Of a stretch of 64,000 bases of DNA, positions 11,877-23,505 are shown piece after piece. The DNA is from Diphasiastrum complanatum. Taxonomy: Eukaryota > Streptophyta > Lycopodiopsida > Lycopodiales > Lycopodiaceae. Positions within the stretch are counted from its first letter, which is position 1, and each line of letters starts with the position of its first letter. Below the pieces are notes generated by a model that saw only the letters and a list, made by a program, of their open reading frames with translations, ran no database searches and was not told the DNA's origin. The position numbers and the translations under genes are program-made. The stretch covers positions 54,342,983 to 54,406,982 of the forward strand of contig CM055099.1 in NCBI GenBank assembly GCA_029204225.1, in the 5' to 3' direction.

Positions 11877-13205
11877 CTCCTCAAATTTAGCTTGATCTAT
11901 TTACAACTCTCTTGATAGATGAATGAGAGCTTTTAGAAGTGTCTAAAAAATCCAGCTACAAACAAGGCACTTTTGAGACTCCAATAGAGAATGATGTCCA
12001 TGAAGGATCTTTCACCACCTCTTAGAGGATCCCTTACAAGATGTTCCATAAATGTGTCTATATACATGTAGCACACTTCAAAACTAAACATCATGCCAAG
12101 CCATAGATTCCAAGGCATTTTGTGCACTTGAAGATACATCAATTAAAATATTAAGTGCATAAATAATGTTGCCAAAGACAACTTGCCTTGCTTGATCCAT
12201 ATGATTGAGCCTTGATGGCTCCATCTTAATACTCAAGGTTCTTCTTGGAGTCCTTGGGTCTTGAACTTGCTCCTCCACTTGACTTGACTCCAAACCATCA
12301 ATGAATTGAATAAGGTGTTGATCCAAAGGTGCTTCTTCAAGTTTACAAATCTTTCACTTTTGAAAGATCATATTTCTACCATTGACAACTTCTTTGATGG
12401 AAAACAAGTAGATTCTACAATCTCTACTTGAAGAGCAAAACACTACCATTATTCCTATCATTGAAATAGGATAATCTTTGGTCCTTACATTGGAATGATC
12501 ATGCTCAAAGCATATGGACTCAAAGATTTCCAATACAAATGATGTTTCATCTTTTATGACACTATTCAAACTATTACAAAAATAGTTATCCAATGAAATT
12601 GCTTTATCAACAACAAATGGAGATTTGAAAGCATCTAATTTCATTGTCTTGTCATAAAGAGTACTAAACACCATAGATCTTAAAGATAAGCAACAAGTCA
12701 CTCCATGTCTACTAATACTATCTAACAAGTACTCAAAGATAGTAGACTCTCAATGCTCACCACCCTTGCAAGATGCACACTTGAATGGACAATTTGCATG
12801 CAATTTGATGACTCGGCCATTGTCATTGAGGACTCCCTTGGAACTCTCAAGCTTTGAGGCTGATCCTCAAGATCTTCCTCCTTTTGATGCTCCTCCTCAA
12901 TGCAAGCAAGATCACACTTTGCCAAGATCTCCTCTTGAGTGATCTCCTCCTTTGCCAAGCTCATTCTTTCAAAAGCAACACTAGCTTCCAACTTAAACAA
13001 TCTTCCATGTTTAAATCCCTTTGCAATGCAAACATCATTCTTCAAGATAAACAAACACCATGCTTAAAGTAGACATCCAAACCACTTTCTAAGAGTAGAC
13101 CAACACTAAGCATATTCTTGGTGATTGATGGTACATAAAGGACATTTTCTAGATCCATGCATTTTGAGGATTCTAGACACAAAGAGATGGTGCCAATACC
13201 ATCTA
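11877..13205 (-). pseudogene. Internally rearranged copia remnant with foreign filler in place of the integrase core
   Basis: Read on the minus strand from 13205. First comes a protease/pre-integrase end (NVLYVPSITKNMLSVGLLLE, then ILKNDVCIAKGFKHGRLFKL). About 190 residues unlike copia follow (from VAFERMSLAKEEITQEE to VLEIFESICFEHDHSNV). Then come the integrase C-terminal strand (CSSSRDCRIYLFSIKEVVNG) and the linker before RT (TPRRTLSIKMEPSRL, QARQVVFGNIIYALNIL). The reverse transcriptase and RNase H are absent, and the sequence runs straight to a purine tract and LTR. Frames are broken at several points, including near 12330 and 12725. The flanking copia parts are clear. The origin of the filler is unknown. 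Confidence 0.75.
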
Positions 13206-13590
13206 TCCTACACCCTTATACAAGTAAACGACGTGTGTTTGAAAGAAAAGATATTGTTGAACACGACAAACCACCACCCAATTTTGAGGATGTTTTGGAA
13301 GAACCTGAACCACTCATCCAAAATCCAAATGATGTGGAAATGATGGGAGAAGAAGATACAAATGAAAATGATAAGATTCCTACGATCGTACAAGACCAAA
13401 TTGGGGTAATTTGAGGCCCCCACGTTTGGATGAGATAGAATTAGAAGAAGAGGAGATTGAATATGAGGGTAGCTCACATCATCAAATAAACACGATCAAA
13501 AATCTACGATTATACCTAGACCTAGATTCAGATGAGTGTCAAGACTTGTGTGATGACGAGAATGACGTAAATGATGAGAATGATCTATGA
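13205..13590 (+). pseudogene. Decayed plus-strand reading frame with acidic tail, family unknown
   Basis: From about 13215 the plus strand reads SKRRVFERKDIVEHDKPPPN, then FEDVLEEPEPLIQNPNDVEM. After one frame change near 13410 it reads LRPPRLDEIELEEEEIEYEG and ends LCDDENDVNDENDL with a stop at 13588-13590. The composition (D/E/N-rich, few hydrophobics) looks like the C-terminal tail of a protein. Transposases and regulatory proteins can end like this, but I recognise no domain. The left end is cut by the copia remnant. Confidence 0.4.
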
Positions 13591-14273
13591 TTATTAATAC
13601 TTAAGTTCACTTGCACTCATTTTTTTTATATTCATCGCAGTACTTTTTATGTATACTTTTATAGTTAGAGTTGAATGTGATAATTATAATACCCGAACCT
13701 TGCGCTTATGTCCTATTTCAGAATTTCACCACATATTCCCTCCCTGCGGCGTGTAGATTTCTCCATGCAAGTTGGAAAGATTAGAACCTCGCCTTTAACG
13801 GAAGAAAAGTAAGGGCTACACACCTTCCTAGGATTGGGAATTTTAATTATCTACATTTCACTCTTGCATATTAAGTTAATGTTGCTAGTGTATGCGGTAA
13901 AATACGACATTGCTTTGAACAAAATGAAAGTGATGAATTACATTTGATTTCTTACTATGTTAGATAATGTATTCCAATAATAATAAAAAAATTAAAACAA
14001 CACAAACTCACCGATAAACTCACTCGAAGCTTAATAAGTGCAAACGTGCAATTGCTCGCTCTTTCAACGCTTGCTCTCTTTTCTTTTTTTTGAATATTTT
14101 TGTCACATGCACAAGCAATTAAAAAAATAACACTATATTACACAATTGAACCATTATTATAAGCAAATTATTCTAATCTACTTCAAATTCTCTCTCATTT
14201 TTTGCCTGTTCATTTTTTTTCTCTCTCTCTTAAATTACAAATATAACATACAATTATCTTAAACATTATCTAT

Positions 14274-14276
<3 letters not shown>
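13591..14276. other. AT-rich non-coding stretch
   Basis: No gene or element recognised. A short CT run lies at about 14212-14230. Confidence 0.5.
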
Positions 14277-14353
<77 letters not shown>

Positions 14354-14391
14354 TGCACGCACGCACGCACACACACACACACACACACACA
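14277..14391. repeat. Compound (CT)n(CA)n microsatellite
   Basis: About 74 bp of CT (14277-14350) followed by ACATG, three CACG units and a CA run ending at 14391. Confidence 0.97.
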
Positions 14392-14688
14392 AATTATAAA
14401 TCTACAAAAGCTGGATCTTATGGAAAGCTGCTGTTTTTCATGTTAATTTTGAGGAGGAGACTCACATTTTGTATCCCAAGGTCATCATTCAACAAACTAC
14501 CAAAGACAAAGCTTGGATCTTGAAGACAACCTTTATGGAGCTCTCACTACATTTGAGAATTTGGAGCTCAAATCATTTTCTTATCATGATGAGTGATCAT
14601 ACTCACTCAACAAATCAAGAACCTAGAAATTATGTTGTTTTTATCCATGTAATAATTATTGATCCAAGATAGTCTCATCAAGCTAAAT
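14392..14688 (+). other. Degenerate sequence before a purine tract
   Basis: This position, just 5' of a purine tract and LTR, should hold a copia RNase H end. I could not read a convincing one, so the internal part is either too decayed or replaced. Confidence 0.35.
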
Positions 14689-15390
14689 TGTGAGGAGGAG
14701 TGTTAAAATTTCACAATTCTAGCTTGACCAATTTTGGTCATATTGCTTGAAAATTGTATTATGGTCATGTTGTGGCTTGTCACACGTGCCAAATAGCATA
14801 AGATACTCTGTGTAAGTCTCATTCCTAGCCTAGCATAGGAGTGGCACCTTTGGAATGAGTCCAAATAGTTCTTGGATAGGCTAGAAAAATTCTAGGATCT
14901 AAAAATAACATGTTTTACATTGTTTTTGGATTTCGAGATCTTGACCCCAAGTTTGGGTGGATCCAATGACCTATTAGGGTAGATGTTAGGGTTAGGGTAT
15001 GATAAGTTCAGAGGTTCCCTAATATGTTCAGATCCGAGCTTGAAAAGTATAAATGTATGATGGGATTTCCATCCAAATATCAAGAAAAATCGAATTTTTC
15101 TACTTCTATCATCATTGTCTTTTGGTGGCGAGTTCTAGCTATTGGATGTGAGTGTTCTTATGCATTAATTGCTTGGTTTGGAAGGTACTGAACCTGCTTA
15201 CAAGTCTGAGAAGCTTGTTGTACTTAAATTTGGTTCATTTGATCAAATCTATGTGCCTAATGTGGAGTTAAATGCCAAATTTGCTAGTTTTGGTAACTAG
15301 TCTTGATTCTAGCTCATAGTTTGGATCTAGATATTTGATTTGTGCATCCTCCATCACTTTTAGGATTGATTGGGATTCATTTTTATGTAA
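14689..15390 (+). mobile_element. Purine tract and LTR of an unassigned copia-like element
   Basis: TGTGAGGAGGAG (14689-14700) is followed by TGTTAAAATTTCACAATTC from 14701, the usual purine-tract/LTR order of this window. A TATA box (TATAAAT) lies at 15048-15054. A CACACGTG motif is near 14785. The 3' end is not clear. It probably lies before the inverted-repeat arm that starts near 15400. Confidence 0.6.
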
Positions 15391-15399
15391 GATTTTGTC

Positions 15400-16832
15400 A
15401 CGATAAGCCATAGAATTTTACGAATTAAATTAAAGATAGCACCATCCTTAAAAGTATGCTAACGAGAAGAATATCTTCAACTATGGCATTACCCTACATC
15501 GAAGGCCTCAAATTTGATCATCAAAGCTTCTAGCCAGTCTTGAAGGAACTATAGAAAGGATAGGAGATTGTGTTAAATATCAGCGCATACTTACATGTCT
15601 TCCACCAATGCTTCCAACAAAATAAGTAGATTCATCATTGCATGCACAACAAAGGCTACACTAGAATTGATGAAATCACACTATGAAAATACATGTGATT
15701 ATCCTAAGCACTTTTTCTATCATAGTTGCTCAATTATATTTTTGTTACTCTCTTCACCTTGTTGTCATGTTTGCAACAACATCTCTTTGTATCTAGTATC
15801 TTTTATTGATTAGTATCTTATCTCATCGATCCTTGTCAACAGCTTCCTCTCATAGAGCTTTTTCAATGGAGATTTTCTCTTCCCACTCTTTATTTCAATC
15901 ACGAGAGCTACTTTTGGAAAGAAAATTTGCACTTGCAAGGCAAAAATGTATGATGATTAGATCTAGCAATAGAATTCAAAATTGGTAGAGCTAAAAAAGC
16001 CTTTGAAGGAGCCCGCCATCTAAACAAAACAAGAGGTGCTAAACTGGCTACTAGGCTGGCTATTTCTTTTTCGAGTGAATTACATTTTAGTTAGGAAAGG
16101 CATAAAGCAATTTACAAATGTTTTTTGAATAGATTGTAATTAGCTTAATAGCAAGGAAACATAAAAAAACTAAGATATCAATAATCACTTTGATTATCAA
16201 AACTAGCAACAAAGTTAGTTGTCAGAAATGTTTCAAGATGTCTCATTTAATGACTTCTCTTTGAATTTCGAGCTAATGAAACAATTTGAACAACTAGATG
16301 GAGCCATGAGAGATGAGTGTAAGGAGAAAATCATAATAACCAAAAGACACAAAAGGAGATTTTCATTTTTTGAGTTGTGACTTTGAGATACCATTATTGT
16401 ACTACAAATTGCTATTAATCAAATGACTTTCTAAACAACAAGATTATCACCATTCTTACTCTCAAAATTTATTTCATTCTTTTATTTTTATAGTAATTCA
16501 TTCATGTTATATGTTAGTTGGTCATCATTCATTCATATTACAATAAAATGCTTATTGCTTTTTAACTTCGATAAATTTCACTAGTATGTAACCATTTCTA
16601 ATCTTCCAACAAGTGTTCTTGTGGCTATGAAGTTTTGATAAGATTGAAGTAAGCTGATTAAATTTCAATAATGTTTACCACAAGAGGACCAAGATTAAAT
16701 CAATTTACGTTCATCTATATCAAAACTATATCCTCAAAGTAATTCAATGTGTTATTTCCACGGATCATTTGAATTGCTAGAGATAGTTGTCATATTCTTT
16801 GTCAATTTGAGCTACAACTTCTAGACTCATTT
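15400..16832 (+). repeat. Large inverted repeat, left arm
   Basis: The arm matches the reverse complement of 21358-22680 almost throughout, with indels. Landmarks are the GATAGCACCAT/ATGGTGCTATC pair near 15436 and 22635, and the TTTCAAGATGTCTCATTTAATG pair near 16230 and 21860. The arm carries only short broken frames. It could be a long terminal inverted repeat of a DNA transposon or two opposed copies of an older repeat. Confidence 0.85.
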
Positions 16833-18314
16833 TTAAAATTGAAGCAAAAATTCAAATCAATATTTTTTAAATTTTAATTTAAATAAACAATTATGAATTT
16901 TAGTGATTTTAGTAGTTTGAAAATTTTGAGATTGATTGATTTGTTGAGTTATTTTAAAAATAAATAAATAAATAAATAAATATATATATATATATATATT
17001 TGATTTTTTAAACTTGATTATGATGATTAAAATATTAATTTCTAAATTTGATTGTGTTGAAAAATGTAACTGAAAAATATATGAAAAAATATATCACTTA
17101 TGATTATCAATGTGTTTAATTTCTTCTTTCTACCCCTCACTTTATTCTTTCTAGACCCTTTTTTTTTTTGAGCTAGAAATCAGGACATTGCTTTGCATGC
17201 TTTAGAAAGATAGATTTACAAGAAGTGAAAGTAGTGGTTTGGACCCGTAGAGAGCGAAAGCAACCAAGCTCTCGGGTAGAGAGAGAATAGACCAAAAGTT
17301 TGCAAGACAAAAACTTGGTTTCACAATTTTAAGACAATCTTAAAACGAAGGGTTGAAACCACAGTTGTCCAAGATTTTAGATCAGCTTAATACAAAGCAC
17401 AATCTGTAATGAGAAGCCAAATCTGATATAAACAAAACCCAAGAGCCAATTACAACCAGGATAAGATCAATTTCTGAATTTTACTACTAGCTAAGTTATG
17501 GAAACGAGAGTATTTGTTTGATAAATGCTCCAAAAACAGACAAGATCAAGGGTTCTCTTTGTGATGTCTTTGATCAGCTCATCCATGATTTCATATAGGC
17601 TTCTTGTGTTGTGAACCTTCATTTTCAGTCATTCTTTTAGTGGGGCGAAAACTTCTTGCTTTAAGTTCTTCCGTAGCTACGCATTTTGTTTTATAACATA
17701 TGTGAGATTGCTTCTTGCTCAAAGATTTTGAGCAGAAAATTCTATTCATACCTTAAATCATCTCAAAACCGATAGTCTCGGAGCACTCAGCCTCTGAGCG
17801 TTGATGGTGCAATCATTAAGTTAATTCATGAGAGAAAAATTTCTTACATCTGGTTTGGAAATCGAGAAAGCCAGAGAACGCACAAAGCATCATCTTCTGC
17901 CCTACGACGGGCCTTTTTTGATGCTACGTCTGACTGTGCCCTCTGACAAAAGGCACTTCCGAAGGATATGCGAGAGAAATCACTATGCAAACGCCTGAGA
18001 AACGTATTTCACGTTACATGAGGGAACGCTTGAGCAGTACTGATAAAGTTTGACCAAAGAGTACCGTGGAAACTTTAACAAGTTCAAACTTTGATAACAA
18101 TGACCTTTTTCTGGCCCTCAGCACTATGAGAGCAAAAAACAATGTAGATTGCTAGAAGGAACCAAAACAGATCACAATATCATGCAATCACTTCCATCGT
18201 TACAGATCCAGTGAAGAACGCATGACAATAGATGCCAATTTTCTTTCACGATTTGGATTGGCTGGGATGGCTCAAAACATTTACTCGGCTTTTCACTGAG
18301 ATCTTCCCTTATCC
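16833..18314. other. Non-coding spacer inside the inverted repeat
   Basis: AT-rich. It contains a compound AAAT/TA microsatellite at 16959-17000. A poly-T run near 17160 is followed by less AT-rich sequence that could be the poly-A end of a minus-strand retroelement. No coding sequence was recognised. Confidence 0.4.
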
Positions 18315-18321
18315 TATAAAA
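18315..18321 (+). promoter_or_regulatory. TATA box upstream of a hairpin
   Basis: TATAAAA at 18315-18321, 37 bp before the hairpin arm begins. A small stem (GAGACAGCTTTGTCTC) lies between. The position suits a plant RNA polymerase II promoter, but no expression evidence exists here. Confidence 0.4.
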
Positions 18322-18357
18322 TGCAGAGACAGCTTTGTCTCGCTGGATCGAAAAAAG

Positions 18358-18688
18358 GTCTCCTCCACTTCTCTGATAGAACAGCCATGTGGAACACTTG
18401 CTAAAGGTTCACAAATAGCCTTGGAGAGATGGAAAGAGAGAAAAGCCACAACTTCTTGCTATGCTCAGAAGAAGTTTTCTTGTTATGCTCAGCATATGAG
18501 AATCTTTTTTCTTTGCATAGAATTTTTTGTTATCTAACAAAAAGATTATGTGCAAACCAAAAAGATTCTCCTATGCCGAGCATAACGAACAAAAACTTGC
18601 TATGCCGAAAAATTTTATGGGTTTTCTCTCTCTCCATCTCTCCCAAGCTATTTGTGAACCTTTAGCAAGTGCTAGAAGTGGAGGAGAC
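18358..18688 (+). ncRNA. 331-nt long hairpin, candidate MIRNA/siRNA precursor or foldback element
   Basis: Two arms fold on an axis at about 18533.5. The innermost stem pairs TTTTTGTTA (18524-18532) with TAACAAAAA. GAGAATC (18498-18504) pairs with 18564-18570. A 25-bp perfect stem pairs 18395-18419 with 18647-18671. The outermost TCCTCCACTTCT (18361-18372) pairs with 18674-18685. The left arm has a roughly 20-nt bulge at about 18373-18394. The fold predicts one RNA with long near-perfect arms, typical of young plant MIRNA genes or siRNA hairpins. A foldback MITE would look similar. No target is known. Confidence 0.6.
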
Positions 18689-19324
18689 GTTTTTGTTTGC
18701 TATGCTCTACATAAGAGAAGCTATCCATGCACAGGGATCAAGACTTGTCCTTGGATATGCCCAGTGCTCGGAAAAATCGGCAAAATTATGAATGGAATTG
18801 GCATAATATTTCAAAAGTCAATATCATTAAATCTTTGAAGATTTTCTATAAAAGCATACAGACCTTTTCATAAGTAATAGTCTTCAAAAAATCGATAGGC
18901 TTTAAAAAGTGCAAGTTTTTTTTTCTTATAACTCATAACATGTTTCTCGAGCACTGGATAGGCCCCTCAAGGGCATAATTACATGATGTAAAGAGTACTA
19001 TTTCTTGGAGATTCCATTCTTTATGTGGCCTCGAAGAAAATTTGACAAACTTTAGAAGCTATCATATTGAGGTGATGCAATGTTTTTAATGAAAATTGAC
19101 GTCGGGAGTCTTGTTGCACATTTGGCTTCTAAAAATGTCGCAAAACATTTATTTTGGATTGCAAAAGTGTTTGGAGTCATTCTAATAAACTACCAGACAA
19201 AAATATTATAGGTCCACTAGATGTGCACCACTTCATAAGTTTTTTTTTTTTTAAAACTTTGACCATCGTTGGTTGTGCACCATTTCAATGAATGCTTTTT
19301 TGGGAAGGTACAAATTTGAAATGT
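18689..19324. other. Non-coding
   Basis: No frame or element recognised. It lies between the hairpin and a decayed acidic frame. Confidence 0.4.
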
Positions 19325-19666
19325 TGCAAAGAGATCCCAATGGACAAGAGAAAACGATTACCAAAACAGCAACCGAGGGTCGATGATTTGAATTTACAGG
19401 ATGTAGATATTTTGACTTTTAATTTTGAGTTAACAATGACCAATCGTCTATGAGAGTCAACTATAACCATATTGAAAGAATGACTTGGATTAATGGGACA
19501 ACCATCATCCTTAACTCGTCAGCAACAAAGAAAAGTTGACTTACAAGGTTTCTTATCAACATTGGACACGGACTCTGAGGAAAATATGTTAGTTGACTCT
19601 GATGAAGAAGACGGTTCTTTCACCTTATCGACTGAAAACGAGTGTTCAAAATATGTCAAGTTCTGA
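19325..19666 (+). pseudogene. Decayed coding-like frame with acidic C-terminus, family unknown
   Basis: One frame runs 114 codons with only two internal TGA stops. It opens CKEIPMDKRKRLPKQQPRVD, continues DLNLQDVDILTFNFELTMTN and later VDLQGFLSTLDTDSEENM, and ends VDSDEEDGSFTLSTENECSK then YVKF and TGA at 19664-19666. Amino-acid usage and the basic-then-acidic layout look like real protein, perhaps the end of a transposase. I do not recognise the family. It lies within the large inverted repeat, so it could be what remains of that element's gene. Confidence 0.4.
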
Positions 19667-20149
19667 ACTGAGAGGCATCAATGAAAATTCCTTAGAAAAT
19701 GTACTTTGAAGAAAAAATACATAAATGTAATATAAGCCCTTTTGTATTTAAATGGTATTTGGACTTTCAAAAATTATGTATTGTCTTGAAATGTTATGTC
19801 ATATGTTCCATTTTGAGCGGTACCATTTGACTGTCAAAAGTGTCGATAGCCGATAGTGTCAAGTCGATGTCGATTCATGTGACTCGAATTCGAATATTTG
19901 AGGCAGAGTCGAGTCAAGCTTTGCTCTACTTCGAATATTCGTGTATTTCTATAGATTGTTTGAATGTGCACGTGATAATGCATTTTGTCTCGAATAACAG
20001 TTTATTCTTGCAGATTGTGATAAGAGCGAGTATGTAAAGGAGTTTTGAGAAGAATTAGGTGATTAGAGGTAAGACTAAACTCCAACAATAATATCTTGTT
20101 GAAAAAAGTAGACTATTTCTTGGAGATAGCTTTGCTAAGCTTGATGCAT

Positions 20150-20886
20150 TATCGCTTGGGTTTGGAGGCTTGGGAAAAAAGAGATGATATTGTACTGACT
20201 CAAGGGAAATATTTAAAAGAATTGTTGAAAAGGTTAATATGCATGAGTGCAAGTCGTTGAGTATGCCTATGGATGCAAATTTGAAGCTAATCTTATAGGA
20301 TGACACAAATGAGATTAATCACTATTTAAATAGGTAATTGATTGGTAGCCTTATCTATCTTACTCATACATGCCAATGGGGAAGAGTGCCAAATTCAGGA
20401 CATCAACAATGTACTTATATAGTTTTCAAATAGTAAGATAAAGAACATTTCAAATGTGCTTTACGTACCTAGACTTACAAAGAGCTTGCTTTTAGTCAAT
20501 TCATGTCTAAACCGAGAGAGACTCACTGACATACTACAAAAAGAGTTCTTGATACATCAGGAGAACTCTACATTATGGCTTATAGTTTTGCAAGAATGAA
20601 TCAAATGTTTTGGTTGCATTTTTTTATTTTCATTGGCCAGGAAATCTTGACCACTACAAGATTTGTATTTAGTGTAGGTACTGCAGCTATATCATGGAGT
20701 AGAAAGAAGCAACCCACTGTTCAGTATTTGGCATTGAGTTCTATGACACATGAAGCTATATGGTCGAAGAGATTATTTACTAGTTTTGGACATCTTGGCA
20801 ACAGATTTGAACACCTGAAATATGAAACTCAAAGAGCCCATAGATCTACTTTAGTACAAATTCAAATTGACTTTTTCTTTTCTTAA
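20150..20886 (+). pseudogene. Scrambled copia fragments (RT end, protease end, RNase H)
   Basis: Three pieces of copia pol appear on the plus strand in the wrong order. At 20150-20380 there is the RT C-terminal part ([41 protein letters not shown]). At about 20430-20530 there is a protease/pre-integrase end (ISNVLYVPRLTKSLLLVNSC). At 20655-20830 there is an RNase H piece (GTAAISWSRKKQPTVQYLAL, then SMTHEAIWSKRLFTSFGHLG). Order and frame changes show rearrangement or several truncated insertions. It is not functional. The family differs from families A and B. Confidence 0.8.
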
Positions 20887-21357
20887 TGGGCATTTTCCTA
20901 TGGTCGTATACATTCTTTTAGAAGAATTAGTCATACAGAATGTAGTGAAAGATATAGCATTTTACACTCACAATTTAAAAATATAGAAGTTTGACTAGTA
21001 CACTCGTATGTTTGACACATCATATCTTGCAAAATCAATGGCTTAATTATTTTAACTAGTAAATGTATATATGTAGAACATGTTTGTGAAAGGATTTGTT
21101 GAGATTTGTGATAGTTAGTGAGATATTGTTTTTTGAAAAAGTGCTTGAAATGCACACTTTTGTGTGCATTTTGCTAGAACTCTAGTGTTGAAGTCTTCAA
21201 CTCAACTAGTAGCATTGCAATGTCTTCCATATTGAACTGGCTAGATTTGAGCATCTTGACATACCAAATGTCAATGTCAATAGACAATCATTTGGAACCA
21301 AAAAGGAGTAATTGGAAAAAAAAACTACCTACTAATTTTTCAAATGAGTGAATGAAA
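20887..21357. other. Non-coding spacer
   Basis: Nothing recognised apart from short self-complementary bits such as TGCACACTTTTGTGTGCA near 21154. Confidence 0.4.
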
Positions 21358-22680
21358 TGAGTCTAGAAGTTGTAGCTCAAATTGACAAGGAATATGACAA
21401 CTTGCTCTAGCAATTCAAATGATTTGTGGAAATAAGACATTGAGTTGCTTCGAGGATATAGTTTTGATATAGATAAACGTAAATTAAGATAATCTTGTCC
21501 TCTTCTGGTAAACCTTGTTGAAATTCATCAAAACTTCATAGTCACAAGAACACTTGTTGGAAGATTAGAAATGGTTAGATACAATTGAAATTAATAAATC
21601 TATAAAAATGAAAGAATGAAATAAATTTTGTGAGTAAGAATGGTGATAACTTTGTTGTTTAGAAAGTCATTTGATTGAGCAATTTGTAGTACAATAATGC
21701 TATCTCAAAGTCACAACTCAAAAAATGAAAATATCCTTTGGTATCTTTTGGTATTATGATTTTTTCCTTACACTCATCCCTCATGGCTCCATCTAGTAGT
21801 TCAAATTGTTTTATTAGCTCAAAATTCAAAGAGAAGTCATTAAATGAGACATCTTGAAACATTCTGACAACTAGGTTTGTTGCTAGTCTTGATAATCAAA
21901 GTGATTATTCAGATCTTAGTTTTTAATATTTCCTTTCTATTAAGCTAATTACAATTTATTCAAAAAACATTGGGGCTATATTTAATTGTAACTTGCTTTA
22001 TGCCTTTCCTAACTAAACTGCAATTCACTCAAAAAAAAATAGCAGCCTAGTAGCCTCTTTAGCGACCTCTTGTTTTGTTTAGTCGGTGGGCTCCTTGAAA
22101 GGCTTTTCTAGCTCTATCAATCTTGAATTCTATTGCTGGATCTAATCATCATACATTTTTACCTCGCAAGTGCAAATTTTCTTTCCAAAAGTAGCTCTCG
22201 TATTTGAAATAAGAAGTAGGAAGAGAAATTCTCCATTGAAAAAGCTCTATGACAGGGAGCTGTTGATAAGGATCAATGAGATGAGATACTAATCAATAAA
22301 AGATACTAGGTACAAAGAGATATTGTTGCAAACATGAGAGCAAGGTGAAGAGAATAACAAAAATATCATTGAGCAACTCTAATAGAAAAAGTGCTTAGGA
22401 TAATCACATGTATTTTCATTGTGTAGCCTTTGTTATGCATACAATGATGAATCTACTTATTTTGTTGGAAGTATTGGTGGAAGACATGTAAGTATGAGTT
22501 GATATTGAACACAATCTCCTATCCTTTATCGAGACTGGCTAGAAGCGTTGATGCTCAAATTTGAGGCCTTCGATGTAGGGTTATGCCATAGCTTAAGTTC
22601 TTCTTCTCATTAGCATACTTCTAAAGATGGTGCTATCTTTTATTTGATTTCTAAAATTCTAAGCTTATGGAGCTTATTTT
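21358..22680 (-). repeat. Large inverted repeat, right arm
   Basis: Reverse complement of 15400-16832 with indels, about 110 bp shorter than the left arm. The arms are 4.5 kb apart. The short minus-strand frame at 21659-21862 is the counterpart of a frame broken in the left arm. Confidence 0.85.
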
Positions 22681-23313
22681 CTGTTGATATTTATTAAAAG
22701 CTCTTGGCTTTGGGTATTTTCCCCAAAAAGTGTAAGTAGAATTGGGATTTTTGGACCATCATACACCCTAAAACTATTGCAAATATTTTTTATAGAACCT
22801 TGATTGTTAGTGTGTGAGTACATGGTACAAATAAATGAATGATGCTAATTCTTTTATATGGTCACATGCCACCTCAGTGCACCCTTATGAAATAATAATT
22901 ACATGCAATTACTATCCATAGGGTTTAGTCAAATGACAAATTCTTGTCAAATCTAGAAGATAGATGTAACTTAAAGGTCATAGCCATTCCCCAACTAGTA
23001 TATATGGAAGCTATCATTTCTAATTCATTTAAAGGATTGAAGCCGATTATTAAAAGTATGTTTTGGAGAGTTTATGATGCATCTAAACACTCTTGAACCT
23101 CACTTCAATTCAATATTGGTTGGTGTTTGCTCTCAATAATCTGTGTCAATTTTTTCATTACATGTGTTGAGACTCATCCACAAAGGTTTGATTCTTTGTC
23201 ATCCCACAGTTTGATAATACCGGGAAGCATTATATGTGTTCACCATATTGACGATGCATGCTTCAACTACTTTGAGCTGATTCTAGGGTGATTGAATTTG
23301 CTTGCTTTACAAT

Positions 23314-23355
<42 letters not shown>

Positions 23356-23505
23356 CTTTGTGTCTTTATTATCATGGCATTTCAAGCAAGAGTTTCATAT
23401 GTTGATTTTAGGATCAATTAGTCCAAAATAAATTCAATGTCATTCTACAATGCTTTCCATCCCAGAACAATCAACTATCCATATCCGAGCACCGAGAGCG
23501 CCTTT
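22681..23505. other. Non-coding with (AT)n at 23316-23352
   Basis: AT-rich sequence without a recognised gene. An uninterrupted TA run of about 37 bp lies at 23316-23352, then composition changes sharply at about 23480. Confidence 0.6.

Noticed and set aside
18232-18838. Plus-strand frames of about 78-103 codons across the hairpin
   Set aside because: They read through both arms of the inverted repeat, show no domain and are better explained by the hairpin structure.
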